Source: Streptomyces sp. ISL-43 (GTDB lineage: Bacteria; Actinomycetota; Actinomycetes; Streptomycetales; Streptomycetaceae). Taken from it: DNA of 64,000 bases. Below are positions 16,895-25,272 of this stretch, in pieces. The notes beneath the pieces are model-generated. The model saw only the letters and a program-made list of their open reading frames with translations, made no database searches and was not told where the DNA came from. The position numbers and the translations under genes were made by a program. Each line of letters opens with the position of its first letter. Position 1 is the first letter of the stretch. The stretch spans positions 1 to 64,000 of the forward strand of contig NZ_JAGGOT010000033.1 in assembly GCF_018614195.1 (NCBI RefSeq). Direction: 5' to 3'.

Positions 16895-17463
16895 CAGCCC
16901 CACAGCTTCTTGTAGTTGGCCTTGTCGACGTCCGTCGGGTCGGCGAACAGCGAGTGCACCTCCGGCCACATCAATGACGTCACGGGATTGGGCTTGCTGC
17001 CGCTCTTGTGGCACAGGCCGAGAGCGTGGCCCAGCTCGTGCGCGGCGACCTCCCGCTTCTTCTGGGTGTCGTAGTTGTCCATCTTCGCCTTGTTGAAGCG
17101 GATGTAGTCGGTCGCCGCGACCTGCGGGCGCCGCTGCCAGTACCCGGCTGCGGTCGACTTCGTGTCGGAATAGTCGGCGAACTCCAGATCGTTCACCGTC
17201 GTCCCGGTGTCCGGGAGAATCTTGATCTTCGACCCTGAGTACTGCCATGCCTTGATCGCGTACTTGATCGCGTCGTCGTACTTGGTCGAGTCCGAGTAGC
17301 GGATCTCGTCCTCGTCGACAGAGGAGTCCTCGCGGGTCTCCGTCGCGTCGGTCCCGCTCTTGGCGATGCACGGTGCGGGGTTCACGAGGGCAACTGCCGG
17401 TGGCGGCGCGACCAGCAGCGCGGCGGCGGCCACCGCCAGGCCCCAGCGGAGATGGGTGCTCAT
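16894..17463 (-). CDS. Matrixin-like secreted zinc metalloprotease
   Basis: A 189-residue precursor. The Sec signal covers about residues 1-25 (RWGLAVAAAALLVAPPPAVA). The metzincin zinc site HELGHALGLCH is at residues 142-152, with His142, His146 and His152 as ligands and Glu143 as catalytic base. The Met-turn SLMWP follows at Met165. This layout fits the small matrixin/snapalysin-like proteases of actinobacteria, which act on proteins outside the cell. The start at 17463 gives a normal signal peptide; an upstream ATG at 17520 would add 19 basic residues. It is coupled to the downstream membrane protein gene. Confidence 0.88.
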   Translation of the reverse strand: MSTHLRWGLAVAAAALLVAPPPAVALVNPAPCIAKSGTDATETREDSSVDEDEIRYSDSTKYDDAIKYAIKAWQYSGSKIKILPDTGTTVNDLEFADYSDTKSTAAGYWQRRPQVAATDYIRFNKAKMDNYDTQKKREVAAHELGHALGLCHKSGSKPNPVTSLMWPEVHSLFADPTDVDKANYKKLWG

Positions 17464-17898
17464 CGCCCGGTGATATCGCCTCTGCCACCGCCGGCTCGAC
17501 CCCCAACGGGGGCGCCTCACCCTGGCGAGTGACGGGCTTCACCGGAGAAACGATGCGGCTGCCCCACCTCCGGGCCGGGTCCAGAGCGCCTTCCCGATCT
17601 CGGTGGCGACGACGTCGCGGCTCACTCCTCTCGTGTGATCCGAGTGTGATCCGAGCCCACCTGCGTCGTCCGTGCGATCCGGGCGGTGATTCCGCAGCCG
17701 GTCGACCAGATCGCCAAGCGCAGGAAGTATGGTCGGTCAGGCGGCAGGCCACGGCCTTTGACCGGGACGCCTACCGTCAAGCTGGGTGGCTCGCGGCGGG
17801 ACGTTAGGGAAACGCAAGCGGGGCGGTAGTGGCACGACAGGGCTGAGGCGGAGGCTGGATACCGCACCGACCACTTCGTTCCACGGGGGATCACCACC
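17464..17898. other. Divergent intergenic region
   Basis: About 435 bp without a supported gene. It should carry the promoter of the protease pair. A direct repeat GTGATCCGAG occurs twice at 17636-17656. Confidence 0.5.
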
Positions 17899-18240
17899 AT
17901 GCGCATCCAGCACAGGACCCGCACCACCGCCGTGGCCGCGCTCGCCGTCGCCCCCTCTCGCTCGGCCTGACCGCCTGCGGCGACGACGCGGGCGCGAAGG
18001 ACGCCGGCGGCGCGATGACCTCCGCATCCGCCTCTACCTCCGCCGCTGTCGACATCCGCCCGATTGCCTGAGCCTCGCCCCCTACCGCTGTCGTTCTCCG
18101 ACGGCGCTGTCCCGCACTTCCAGGCCGGGGTGCGAGACATCCTGACCCCGCCCGTGAGAATCAGCGGGCCGCGGGAGTGGGAGCCGGCAGTGGGGTCGTA
18201 CGTACGCGTGTCGAACTGGCTCGATCCGTATGCCACTTGA
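17899..18240 (+). pseudogene. Frameshifted lipoprotein gene
   Basis: The ATG at 17899 begins MRIQHRTRTTAVAALAVA, a lipoprotein signal start, then meets a run of five C residues (about 17952-17956) where the frame is broken. One base out of frame the reading resumes as LSLGLTACGDDAGAKDAG, a perfect lipobox (LTAC) with a Ser/Ala-rich linker, and stops at 18071. A further coding-like piece (DGAVPHFQAGVRDI through VSNWLDPYAT, stop 18240) follows in another frame and may be the remaining C-terminus. A sequencing error in the C-run cannot be ruled out. Confidence 0.55.
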
Positions 18241-18270
18241 CCATCTTTGCTGATCTTGGACAGGAGCCCC

Positions 18271-19824
18271 ATGCCTCGACCCTCCACTGACGGTGCGCGC
18301 ATCAGGCCGCGGAAGCGGTTTCGCCGGCTGGCGTACCTGGTGACGGTCTGTGTCGCCGCGAGTACGGCACTGCTCGCACCCAGTCCTGCCGGTGCAAGCG
18401 GGACGACCTTCACCGACGCCTACAGCAACCTCGGGTCGGCGACTCGGGCTGACTGGATGAAGAACGTCGCAAGCAACACCTGGTTGGCGGCACTGTCCCT
18501 GCCCGGAACCCACGACACGCTCTCCATCCACGGCGGCCCCGCGGCGCAGACGCAGGAGGACTTCGGCGACAGCGCGAACACTCTGACGGCGCAGCTGGAA
18601 CGAGGGATCCGTGCCATCGACATCAGGGTCCGGGTCACCGAGAACAAGTACTTCGTGGTCCATCATGGATCGGCCTATCAAAATGCCAATTTCGATGACG
18701 TCCTGAGCAAGGCGCAGGCCTTCCTCGGTCAACACAAAGGCGAAACGGTCGTGATGCGACTGAGGGCCGAATGCCCTCTCTCGGGCGGCGGCACCTTCGA
18801 CTGCAAAAACGATCCGGACACGGTTGACAACAAGAGGCGTGAAGAAATCTTCAGCAGCTACGTGTCCCGGTATCCCAATCTGTTCTACAGCCCGTCAGTA
18901 ACCAAGGGAAAAAAGACTGGAGTTCCCCAACTCTCGCAGGTCCGCGGCAAGATCGTGCTGGCCAGCTTCGACGGTCTCGACGGCGACAACTACGGGATCA
19001 ATTCCTTCAACGACCACAAGGAGGACACCTGGAACGCGTCCCACCCGGAGAAGAAGTGGGCTTACGTCAAGGCGAACATCGACCGGGCGGTCAGTGACGG
19101 CAGCGGTGAGATGTTCGTGACGTACACATCCGCGTCCACCGTTCCTGACCTGTCTCCCGCCATGTTCGCGGGCGGATACGGGTGGCACAACCAGCAGCCC
19201 GCCGTTCACGGGGTCAACTTCAGGATGATGCAGTACCTCAACAACGGTGGCGCCAACGGTCACCTCGGCGTCGTCATGATGGACTTTCCCGGCTGGGCCC
19301 TGGTGGACAACATCATCGCCCGCAATCAGGGCAATGTCGTCACGGACGGCCACCAGGCGATCTGGCAGGTCAAAGCCGACAAGACCTATGTCGACACCAA
19401 GTACAACCGGTGCATGGTACGGGGGCCTGAGTTCGACAGTTCCAAGACCGGTGGCCTGGTCACCCAGCGCGCGTGCCAGTCGACGGTGCCCAGCAGCCAC
19501 CAGTGGGGGGTCGAGCGCCCCTCGTCCTATGACGGCAAGGGCTATTACTGGATCAAGGCCAACAACGGCAAGTGCCTGACGGTCCCCTACAACAACGGCA
19601 CCCCGCCCTCTGCCGGGACCCAGTTGTTCTGGTGGGAGTGCGAGACCCGCTGGTTCTCGGGCAGCCAACTGTGGAACGTCATCCCGACCCCGATCGAAGT
19701 CGCGGGCGAGCGCAGGACGGCGTACAAGTTCATCAACAACTGGACGGGCCTGTGCCTCTCGGTGGACCCGGCCACCGCTTCCACCGCGGGCGGCAAGGTG
19801 ACCCAGGACACCTGCCCGAAGTAG
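18271..19824 (+). CDS. Secreted phosphatidylinositol-specific phospholipase C-like protein
   Basis: A 517-residue secreted enzyme. The signal region ends near residue 43 (STALLAPSPAGAS). The PI-PLC X domain follows, with the first catalytic His81 in LPGTHDTLS and the second pair His131/His132 in YFVVHHGS. Further landmarks are AIDIRVR and ETVVMRLRAE. The last 150 residues form a ricin-like beta-trefoil with NNGKCLTVPYNN and NWTGLCLSV, likely for carbohydrate binding. It would cleave phosphatidylinositol or its glycans outside the cell. CAGGAG precedes the ATG. Codon use in residues 125-225 includes several A/T-ended codons (aaa, aat, tca, gta), unlike neighbouring genes. Confidence 0.85.
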   Translation: MPRPSTDGARIRPRKRFRRLAYLVTVCVAASTALLAPSPAGASGTTFTDAYSNLGSATRADWMKNVASNTWLAALSLPGTHDTLSIHGGPAAQTQEDFGDSANTLTAQLERGIRAIDIRVRVTENKYFVVHHGSAYQNANFDDVLSKAQAFLGQHKGETVVMRLRAECPLSGGGTFDCKNDPDTVDNKRREEIFSSYVSRYPNLFYSPSVTKGKKTGVPQLSQVRGKIVLASFDGLDGDNYGINSFNDHKEDTWNASHPEKKWAYVKANIDRAVSDGSGEMFVTYTSASTVPDLSPAMFAGGYGWHNQQPAVHGVNFRMMQYLNNGGANGHLGVVMMDFPGWALVDNIIARNQGNVVTDGHQAIWQVKADKTYVDTKYNRCMVRGPEFDSSKTGGLVTQRACQSTVPSSHQWGVERPSSYDGKGYYWIKANNGKCLTVPYNNGTPPSAGTQLFWWECETRWFSGSQLWNVIPTPIEVAGERRTAYKFINNWTGLCLSVDPATASTAGGKVTQDTCPK

Positions 19825-19899
19825 CGGCCATGCCTGCGGGAGGCCCGGCTCGGCAGCGTTTTCCACCCTCCCGCACGCCCCGACCGTGCCACCGGCCTG

Positions 19900-20325
19900 G
19901 TGGCGGACGTAGGCCGCCGGGAGGCCGAACTGCGTCGGATCATTGCCGCACCCCAGCCCCCCGCCCGCCCGGTTGCCCCGCCGCACCCGCCCGCGGTGCC
20001 CGCTCCCATGGCACCGGTGCCCCCTTCGACGTCCCCGGGGACTGCGCCCTACCCCGTCTCCGCCGGGCGACGACGTACCCGCCTGGTGACGGGCGCGGCC
20101 GGCGCTGCCGTCCTCGCCGCTGCGGTCACGCTCGCGATCAAGTCTCCCTGGGGTGGACTTGGGGGCAGTACCGGGGACAGGGCCGCTGCCCCGCCCGCGC
20201 TGTCGCCGCCGGAGCCGTGGGTCGGTACGTGGACCGGCGCCGGACCCGGGACGCCGGGCGCGGACGGAGTCTCGCGGGCGCGGACGGGCGAGTTCTCCGT
20301 CACGGTCACGCTGAACCCAGGAGCC
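19900..20325 (+). pseudogene. Remnant of a serine/threonine protein kinase gene
   Basis: The frame encodes a proline-rich juxtamembrane linker, a transmembrane helix (LVTGAAGAAVLAAAVTLAI) and the start of an extracellular domain, EPWVGTWTGAGPGTPGADG, then GEFSVTVTLNPGAVGDL. These are typical of the C-terminal half of Streptomyces PASTA-less Ser/Thr kinases. The whole kinase domain is absent, and after about 20325 the extracellular domain runs into unrelated Pro/Gly-rich sequence. It has lost both ends and is almost certainly non-functional. Confidence 0.6.
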
Positions 20326-20501
20326 GTGGGCGACCTGCCGCAGCCGCTGAGTCCGGGGCCAGGGGCCAGCTGCCCGGGGCCCGCCGACCAGGGCGGGAGG
20401 GCCGGGGCCGGCCCGACCCACGGCGGCCGCCCGAGCGGCTCACGGGAGGACGGAGGACACCGCACCGCGTGAGCCGCGTCTCAACCGGACGGCGGCGCTT
20501 G

Positions 20502-20523
20502 TCTATGCAACGAGTTGCATAGA
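20502..20523. promoter_or_regulatory. Perfect 22-bp palindrome before padR
   Basis: The arms TCTATGCAAC (20502-20511) and GTTGCATAGA (20514-20523) are exact inverted repeats with a 2-bp centre. The repeat ends 11 bp before the PadR start codon and touches its ribosome site (AGAAGGA). PadR regulators commonly bind ATGC-type palindromes and repress their own genes, so this is the probable operator. Confidence 0.8.
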
Positions 20524-20534
20524 AGGATCGGGGC

Positions 20535-21089
20535 ATGGCACTCGAGCACGCGATCCTCGTCGCTCTCCTGGAGAAGCCGGGCTCCGGCTATGAGCTGGCC
20601 CGGCGGTTCGACCGGTCCATCGGCTACTTCTGGACCGCCACCCACCAGCAGATCTACCGTGTGCTCAAGCGGATGGAGGGCGACGGCTGGGTCGACGTCC
20701 TCGAAGTGGCGCAGCAAGCGAGGCCGGACAAGAAGGAGTACTCCGTCGCCCCGGCCGGCCGGTCCGTGCTCTCCGCGTGGCTCCACGAGCCGATCCAGCC
20801 CGACAGCGTCCGGCACGAGCTCGCCGTGAAGATCCGCGGCGCGGCCTTCGACGACCCGGCCGCGCTCATCCTCGAGGTGGAGCGCCACCACCGGGCGCAT
20901 GCGGACCGGCTCACGCACTATCTGGCGGGCGAACTGCGCGACTTCACCGGCGTGGACGCCCCCGCGGCGGACGACGCCGGGCGCGAGCTCCAGCACGTGG
21001 TGCTCCGCGGCGGCATCGCCTACGAGCGGATGACGCTCGCCTGGCTCCAGGACGTGCTGGATACGCTCCACCGGCTCGCCGAGCGCTGA
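20535..21089 (+). CDS. PadR-family transcriptional regulator
   Basis: A 184-residue regulator. The N-terminal winged helix carries ALEHAILVALLEKPGSGYEL, WTATHQQIYRVLKRMEGDGWV and KKEYSVAPAGRSVL, all hallmarks of PadR. The C-terminal helical part (about residues 95-184) is the dimerisation domain. A perfect palindrome lies directly upstream, consistent with autoregulation. The acyl-CoA dehydrogenase gene starts 137 bp downstream on the same strand and is the likely partner or target. The inducer is unknown. Confidence 0.92.
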   Translation: MALEHAILVALLEKPGSGYELARRFDRSIGYFWTATHQQIYRVLKRMEGDGWVDVLEVAQQARPDKKEYSVAPAGRSVLSAWLHEPIQPDSVRHELAVKIRGAAFDDPAALILEVERHHRAHADRLTHYLAGELRDFTGVDAPAADDAGRELQHVVLRGGIAYERMTLAWLQDVLDTLHRLAER

Positions 21090-21225
21090 ACCGACGGTGC
21101 CGAACCGCCCTCCCGCGCGCCTCCTCCACCTGCTTCGGGCGCACGCGGCGCACGCATCCCCCGGCCTTCCAACCCCTCGACGACTCTCCCCTCGACCCGA
21201 ACCGCACTTCGAAAGGCGAGCCCTC

Positions 21226-22950
21226 ATGACCGACGCCCTGCTCTTCAACCCGCGCACCTACGACCCCGCGCACTTCGACCCCGAGACCCGCAGGCTGCTG
21301 CGCGCCACCGTCGACTGGTTCGAGGACCGGGGCAAGCGCAAGCTGCTGGAGGACTACCGTTCCCGGGCCTGGCTCGCGGACTTCCTGGCGTTCTCCGCGA
21401 AGGAAGGACTCTTCGCCACCTTCCTGACCCCCACCGTCGCCGCCGGCCAGGACGACCCGGACAAGCGCTGGGACACCGCGCGGATCGCCGCCCTGAACGA
21501 GATCTTCGGCTTCTACGGCCTGGACTACTGGTACGCGTGGCAGGTCACGATCCTCGGCCTCGGCCCCGTCTGGCAGAGCGACAACGCCGCCGCCCGCAGC
21601 CGCGCCGCCGAACTCCTCGCCGAGGGCGAGGTGTTCGCGTTCGGGCTGTCCGAGAAGACCCACGGCGCGGACATCTACTCCACCGACATGCTCCTGGAGC
21701 CCGACGGCGACGGCGGCTTCCGGGCCACCGGATCCAAGTACTACATCGGAAACGGCAACGCCGCCGGACTCGTCTCCGTCTTCGGCCGCCGCACCGACGT
21801 CGAGGGCCCCGACGGCTACGTCTTCTTCGCGGCCGACAGCCGCCACCCCGCGTACGGGCTCGTGAAGAACGTCGTCGACTCCTCCAAGTACGTCAGCGAG
21901 TTCCGCCTCACGGACTACCCGGTCACCGCCGCCGACGTCCTGCACACCGGCCGCGCCGCCTTCGACGCCGCCCTCAACACTGTGAACGTCGGCAAGTTCA
22001 ACCTCTGCACCGCGTCGATCGGCATCTGCGAGCACGCGATGTACGAGGCCGTCACCCACGCCCGCAACCGCATCCTCTACGGCCGTCCCGTCACCGCCTT
22101 CCCGCACGTGCGCCGCGAGCTGACCGACGCCTACGTCCGCCTGGTCGGAATGAAGCTCTTCAGCGACCGCGCCGTCGACTACTTCCGCTCCGCCGGCCCG
22201 GACGACCGCCGCTACCTGCTGTTCAACCCGATGACCAAGATGAAGGTGACCACGGAGGGCGAGAAGGTCATCGACCTGATGTGGGACGTCATCGCGGCCA
22301 AGGGCTTCGAGAAGGACACTTACTTCGCCCAGGCGGCCGTCGAGATCCGCGGGCTGCCGAAGCTGGAGGGCACGGTCCACGTCAATCTCGCCCTGATCCT
22401 GAAGTTCATGCGCAACCACCTGCTGGAACCGGTCGAGTACGCGCCCGTCCCGACCCGCCTCGACGCGGCCGACGACGCCTTCCTCTTCCGTCAGGGCCCT
22501 GCCCGCGGTCTGGGCTCCGTACGGTTCCACGACTGGCGCACCGCCTACGACGCGTACGCCGCCGTGCCGAATGTGGCCCGCTTCCGCGAGCAGGCCGACG
22601 CCCTGTGCGAGTTCGTCGCCACGGCCGCCCCGGACGAGGCGCAGAGCCGCGACCTCGACCTCCTCCTGGCCGTGGGCCAGTTGTTCGCACTCGTCGTGCA
22701 CGGACAGCTGATCCTGGAGCAGGCACGCCTGTCCGGCCTGGACGAGGACGTGCTCGACGAACTCTTCGGCGCCCTCGTGCGTGACTTCTCCGCGCACGCG
22801 GTCGAGCTCCACGGCAAGGACTCCGCCACCGCCGTCCAGCAGGACTGGGCGCTCGGCGCCGTCCGCCGCCCGGTCGTCGACGCCGACCGCGCGGCCCGTG
22901 TCTGGGCGCGGGTGGAGTCCCTGGCCGGGGCCTACGAGATGGCGCCCTGA
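21226..22950 (+). CDS. Acyl-CoA dehydrogenase
   Basis: A 574-residue flavoenzyme of the long acyl-CoA dehydrogenase type. Recognisable pieces are FAFGLSEKTHGADIYSTDM (FAD/substrate loop), ATGSKYYIGNGNAAGLVSVF, FNLCTASIGICEHAMYEAV and NPMTKMKVTTEGEKVIDLMWDVIAAKGFEKD. It oxidises an acyl-CoA to the enoyl-CoA with electron transfer to ETF. The usual catalytic Glu cannot be assigned with certainty by eye. The ATG at 21226 follows GAAAGGCGAG; the frame is open upstream but that part is Pro/Arg-rich. It likely forms an operon with padR. Confidence 0.9.
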   Translation: MTDALLFNPRTYDPAHFDPETRRLLRATVDWFEDRGKRKLLEDYRSRAWLADFLAFSAKEGLFATFLTPTVAAGQDDPDKRWDTARIAALNEIFGFYGLDYWYAWQVTILGLGPVWQSDNAAARSRAAELLAEGEVFAFGLSEKTHGADIYSTDMLLEPDGDGGFRATGSKYYIGNGNAAGLVSVFGRRTDVEGPDGYVFFAADSRHPAYGLVKNVVDSSKYVSEFRLTDYPVTAADVLHTGRAAFDAALNTVNVGKFNLCTASIGICEHAMYEAVTHARNRILYGRPVTAFPHVRRELTDAYVRLVGMKLFSDRAVDYFRSAGPDDRRYLLFNPMTKMKVTTEGEKVIDLMWDVIAAKGFEKDTYFAQAAVEIRGLPKLEGTVHVNLALILKFMRNHLLEPVEYAPVPTRLDAADDAFLFRQGPARGLGSVRFHDWRTAYDAYAAVPNVARFREQADALCEFVATAAPDEAQSRDLDLLLAVGQLFALVVHGQLILEQARLSGLDEDVLDELFGALVRDFSAHAVELHGKDSATAVQQDWALGAVRRPVVDADRAARVWARVESLAGAYEMAP

Positions 22951-22958
22951 GCGTCAGC

Positions 22959-22996
22959 GCGGTGACGCGGTGACGCGGTGACGCGGTGACGCGGTG
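22959..22996. repeat. 8-bp tandem repeat after the acyl-CoA dehydrogenase gene
   Basis: About 4.75 copies of GCGGTGAC run head to tail, starting 8 bp after the stop codon. Copies 1-4 are exact. Such short arrays often vary between strains by slippage. Confidence 0.85.
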
Positions 22997-23082
22997 GATC
23001 ACCGCAGCGCGGGCTGCCTGAAGTACGGCGGCCCGCGCCCGTGCCGCGCGTCATCCGGCCGTTACGGGCCAGAAGCCTCCTC

Positions 23083-24152
23083 ATGAAGCGAAGTCGCGGT
23101 TGTTCCGCGCGGGCTGCCTGGCCACTCCTGTTCCTTCCCGCCCAGGCGGCCCTGATGGTCTGCCTGGGCGGGCAGGTCACAGGGCCGGCCGCCCGGCTCT
23201 GGCCGCTGTCGGCGGAGGGCCCGACCGGGCCGGGCCGCAGTCGGCGGTGTGCCTGGTGGTGACGGCCTTCGTGGACCGTCCGCGGCCTGTGGTTGCCCAC
23301 TTGGACGCCGCGCCGCCGACATCGCGCTTCCCCTCCGGACACGTCGGCGCGTCCCTCGCGCTCTACGGAGGGCTGGCCGTCATCGCCCGGAACCTGGGTC
23401 TCCTGATGGACCCGGCCGCCGCGCTGGACGAGTCCCTGGCCGGCGACAGCTACGGGATCGGCGTCGGCCGGGTCCGGGGTGACGGCCTCCCGCCGGCGCG
23501 GTCACCGTCATGGCGGGCGCCGGATTCGACGCCGCGATGGTCCGGGACACCTCCCCGCGGCTCAAGTCACGGATGGGGTGCGCCGCGTACGCCCTGTCGA
23601 GCCTGCGGCACCTGAGCCCCCCGGGTGCACCTGACGATCCGCATCGACGGGGGCCGCCGTCGGCGGCGCCGGGCCCGCATGGTCGTCATCGGGAACGTCG
23701 GTGCCCTCCAGGGCGGCCTGCCGCTCCTGCCGACGGCGCGGCCGGACGCCGGACGTTTGGAAGCGGTGCTGTTCGATCCACGGTGCGCCGCCGGATGGCT
23801 GACCGCAGCCGGGCACCTGGCGTCCCGCCTCCTGCCTCACCGCGCACCGACGCTCCCCGGACCGGCTGCCTCAGCGGGGGTCGGGGTCCCGGCCGTGCGC
23901 AGCGAAGCCGGGGGCGTGCTGGAGTACTTCAGCGCCACGCGGATCGACATCCGCTGCGCCGTACCGCAGCCGCGCCGGCTCGACGGCGATGCCGTGAGCG
24001 ACGGTGTCCGCCTCGTCGCGGAGATCGAACCGGGCGCTCTGCGCGTCTACCTGCCCCGCGCGCCCGGGGCACCCGACGCCCCGCGGGAGTCCGGTGCACC
24101 CGCCGATCGCGCCGCGCCGCACCTCCCGGCGGCTCCCGGCCCGGCGTCTTGA
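23083..24152 (+). pseudogene. Broken PAP2 phosphatase/diacylglycerol kinase fusion gene
   Basis: Pieces of one gene appear in several frames. First is a membrane start (WPLLFLPAQAALMVCLGG). Next comes the PAP2 active site: RPRPVVAHLD and SRFPSGHVGASLALYGGLAV (about 23275-23385). Then the C-terminal diacylglycerol kinase domain follows: AGAGFDAAMVRDTSPRLKSR, then one frame over MVVIGNVGALQGGLPLLPTARPD and an end near 24152. The kinase GGDGT and nucleotide-binding part is missing, so there is at least one deletion plus two frameshifts. Actinobacteria do have PAP2-DAGK fusion proteins, which recycle membrane lipids. This copy is inactive. Confidence 0.7.
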
Positions 24153-24262
24153 GGCCCGGCCACGTACGGCTTCCCGGCACGTCTGCCGACCGCAGGCTTC
24201 GTAGGATTCAGGAGAAGGCAGGAACACGATGAGCCGCACGACGGGTACCGCAACGGCACGAC

Positions 24263-24803
24263 GTGCGCGGCGAGGAACTGTCCGCCGACGAGGCGTGGAC
24301 CGCACTGCGCCGCTATGGCGGCTGGAGCCTCGCCCGCGACTCCTGCGTGCGTTTCCGCTACGCCGACGGCTTCAGCCACGCCCGCGCGCTCGCCTTGCAG
24401 ACGGTTCTGTCCATCGTTCCGCCGGCCATTGCCGCCGTCGGCTTGTCCGGTGTCCCGCACACCGAGGACGTGGGGGCCGGCCTTCGGGGCCGTCGTCCAC
24501 CTGGTGTTCTGGAACCTGGCGACCTGGGGCCTGAGCCTGAACATCGGCGGGAGCAGCTCGTTCACGAGCGTCTACGGGCCGCTCAGCGCGATCGTGTCGT
24601 TGCTGCTCTGGTCCTACCTCACCTTGACGGCGCTCTTCCTCGGCCTCTCCTTCGCCGCCCAACTGGAAGCCGTACGGGCCGGAGTGAGGGAGCCGATCAC
24701 GGACGACCGCCCGTGGCGCCCGCTGCCACGGGCTCTCGCGCTGGTCACCGCGGTGGGCGTCGGCTACGACTCCACCTGTTGCCTGTCGGCCAGGCACCGG
24801 TGA
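24263..24803 (+). pseudogene. Broken YihY/BrkB-family membrane protein gene
   Basis: The N-terminal part reads ALRRYGGWSLARDSCVRFRYADGFSHARALALQTVLSIVPPAIAAVGL in outline (24290-24460). The C-terminal part lies in another frame: VVHLVFWNLATWGLSLNIGG, SVYGPLSAIVSLLLWSYLTLTALFLGLSFAAQLEAVR (about 24490-24680). Both ends are typical of YihY/BrkB membrane proteins, but the middle helices are gone and the frame is shifted. It is a remnant. Confidence 0.65.
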
Positions 24804-24956
24804 ATTCGAGCCGTTGGCGTCGCTTCGGGCACCCGGTGGGGGAGGAGCGCCACATCGGGGGCAAGCGCGTCCAGGGCCTCGCGGGGCGTGGCCGTGGCCG
24901 AAGGGCCGGTGCTCGGTCCCCGCGGGGGAAAATCCGACTTCCGAAGGAGAATGACC

Positions 24957-25199
24957 ATGCTGATCACCGTCAGTCGCTCGGGGGGCCTCACCGGCGTGGA
25001 CAAGGTGCAGAAGATCGACACCTCCGCGCGGCGGGACGCCGCGGAATGGGAGGACCTCGCGCGGCGCGTCCTGCCACCGGTGGCGGACGGCTTCCACTAC
25101 CGGATAACGGTTGACGACCAGGTACTCGAGATCGGGGAGACGAGCCTGACCGGTGACCAACGGGAACTGATCCGCGCGGTCCTCGGCGAAGGAGCCTGA
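24957..25199 (+). CDS. Emfourin-like protease inhibitor
   Basis: An 80-residue protein that fits the emfourin family, small cytoplasmic inhibitors of protealysin-type M4 metalloproteases: MLITVSRSGGLTGVDKV at the start, the middle VDTSA-like strand (KIDTSARRDAAEWEDLAR), and YRITVDDQVLEIGETSLTGDQRELIRAVL at the end. The ATG at 24957 is chosen because GAAGGAG sits 8 bp upstream; an ATG at 24951 is too close. Emfourin genes usually sit beside an M4 protease gene. None is here; the neighbours are a BrkB remnant and a propeller protein, so it is an orphan or acts in trans. Confidence 0.75.
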   Translation: MLITVSRSGGLTGVDKVQKIDTSARRDAAEWEDLARRVLPPVADGFHYRITVDDQVLEIGETSLTGDQRELIRAVLGEGA

Positions 25200-25272
25200 T
25201 CCGGACCTTCGCGGTCCGGGGCCGGACCGAGCAGGGGGCGCGCGGTCCGGCCCGAGCTTCAGGGCTGCGGTC

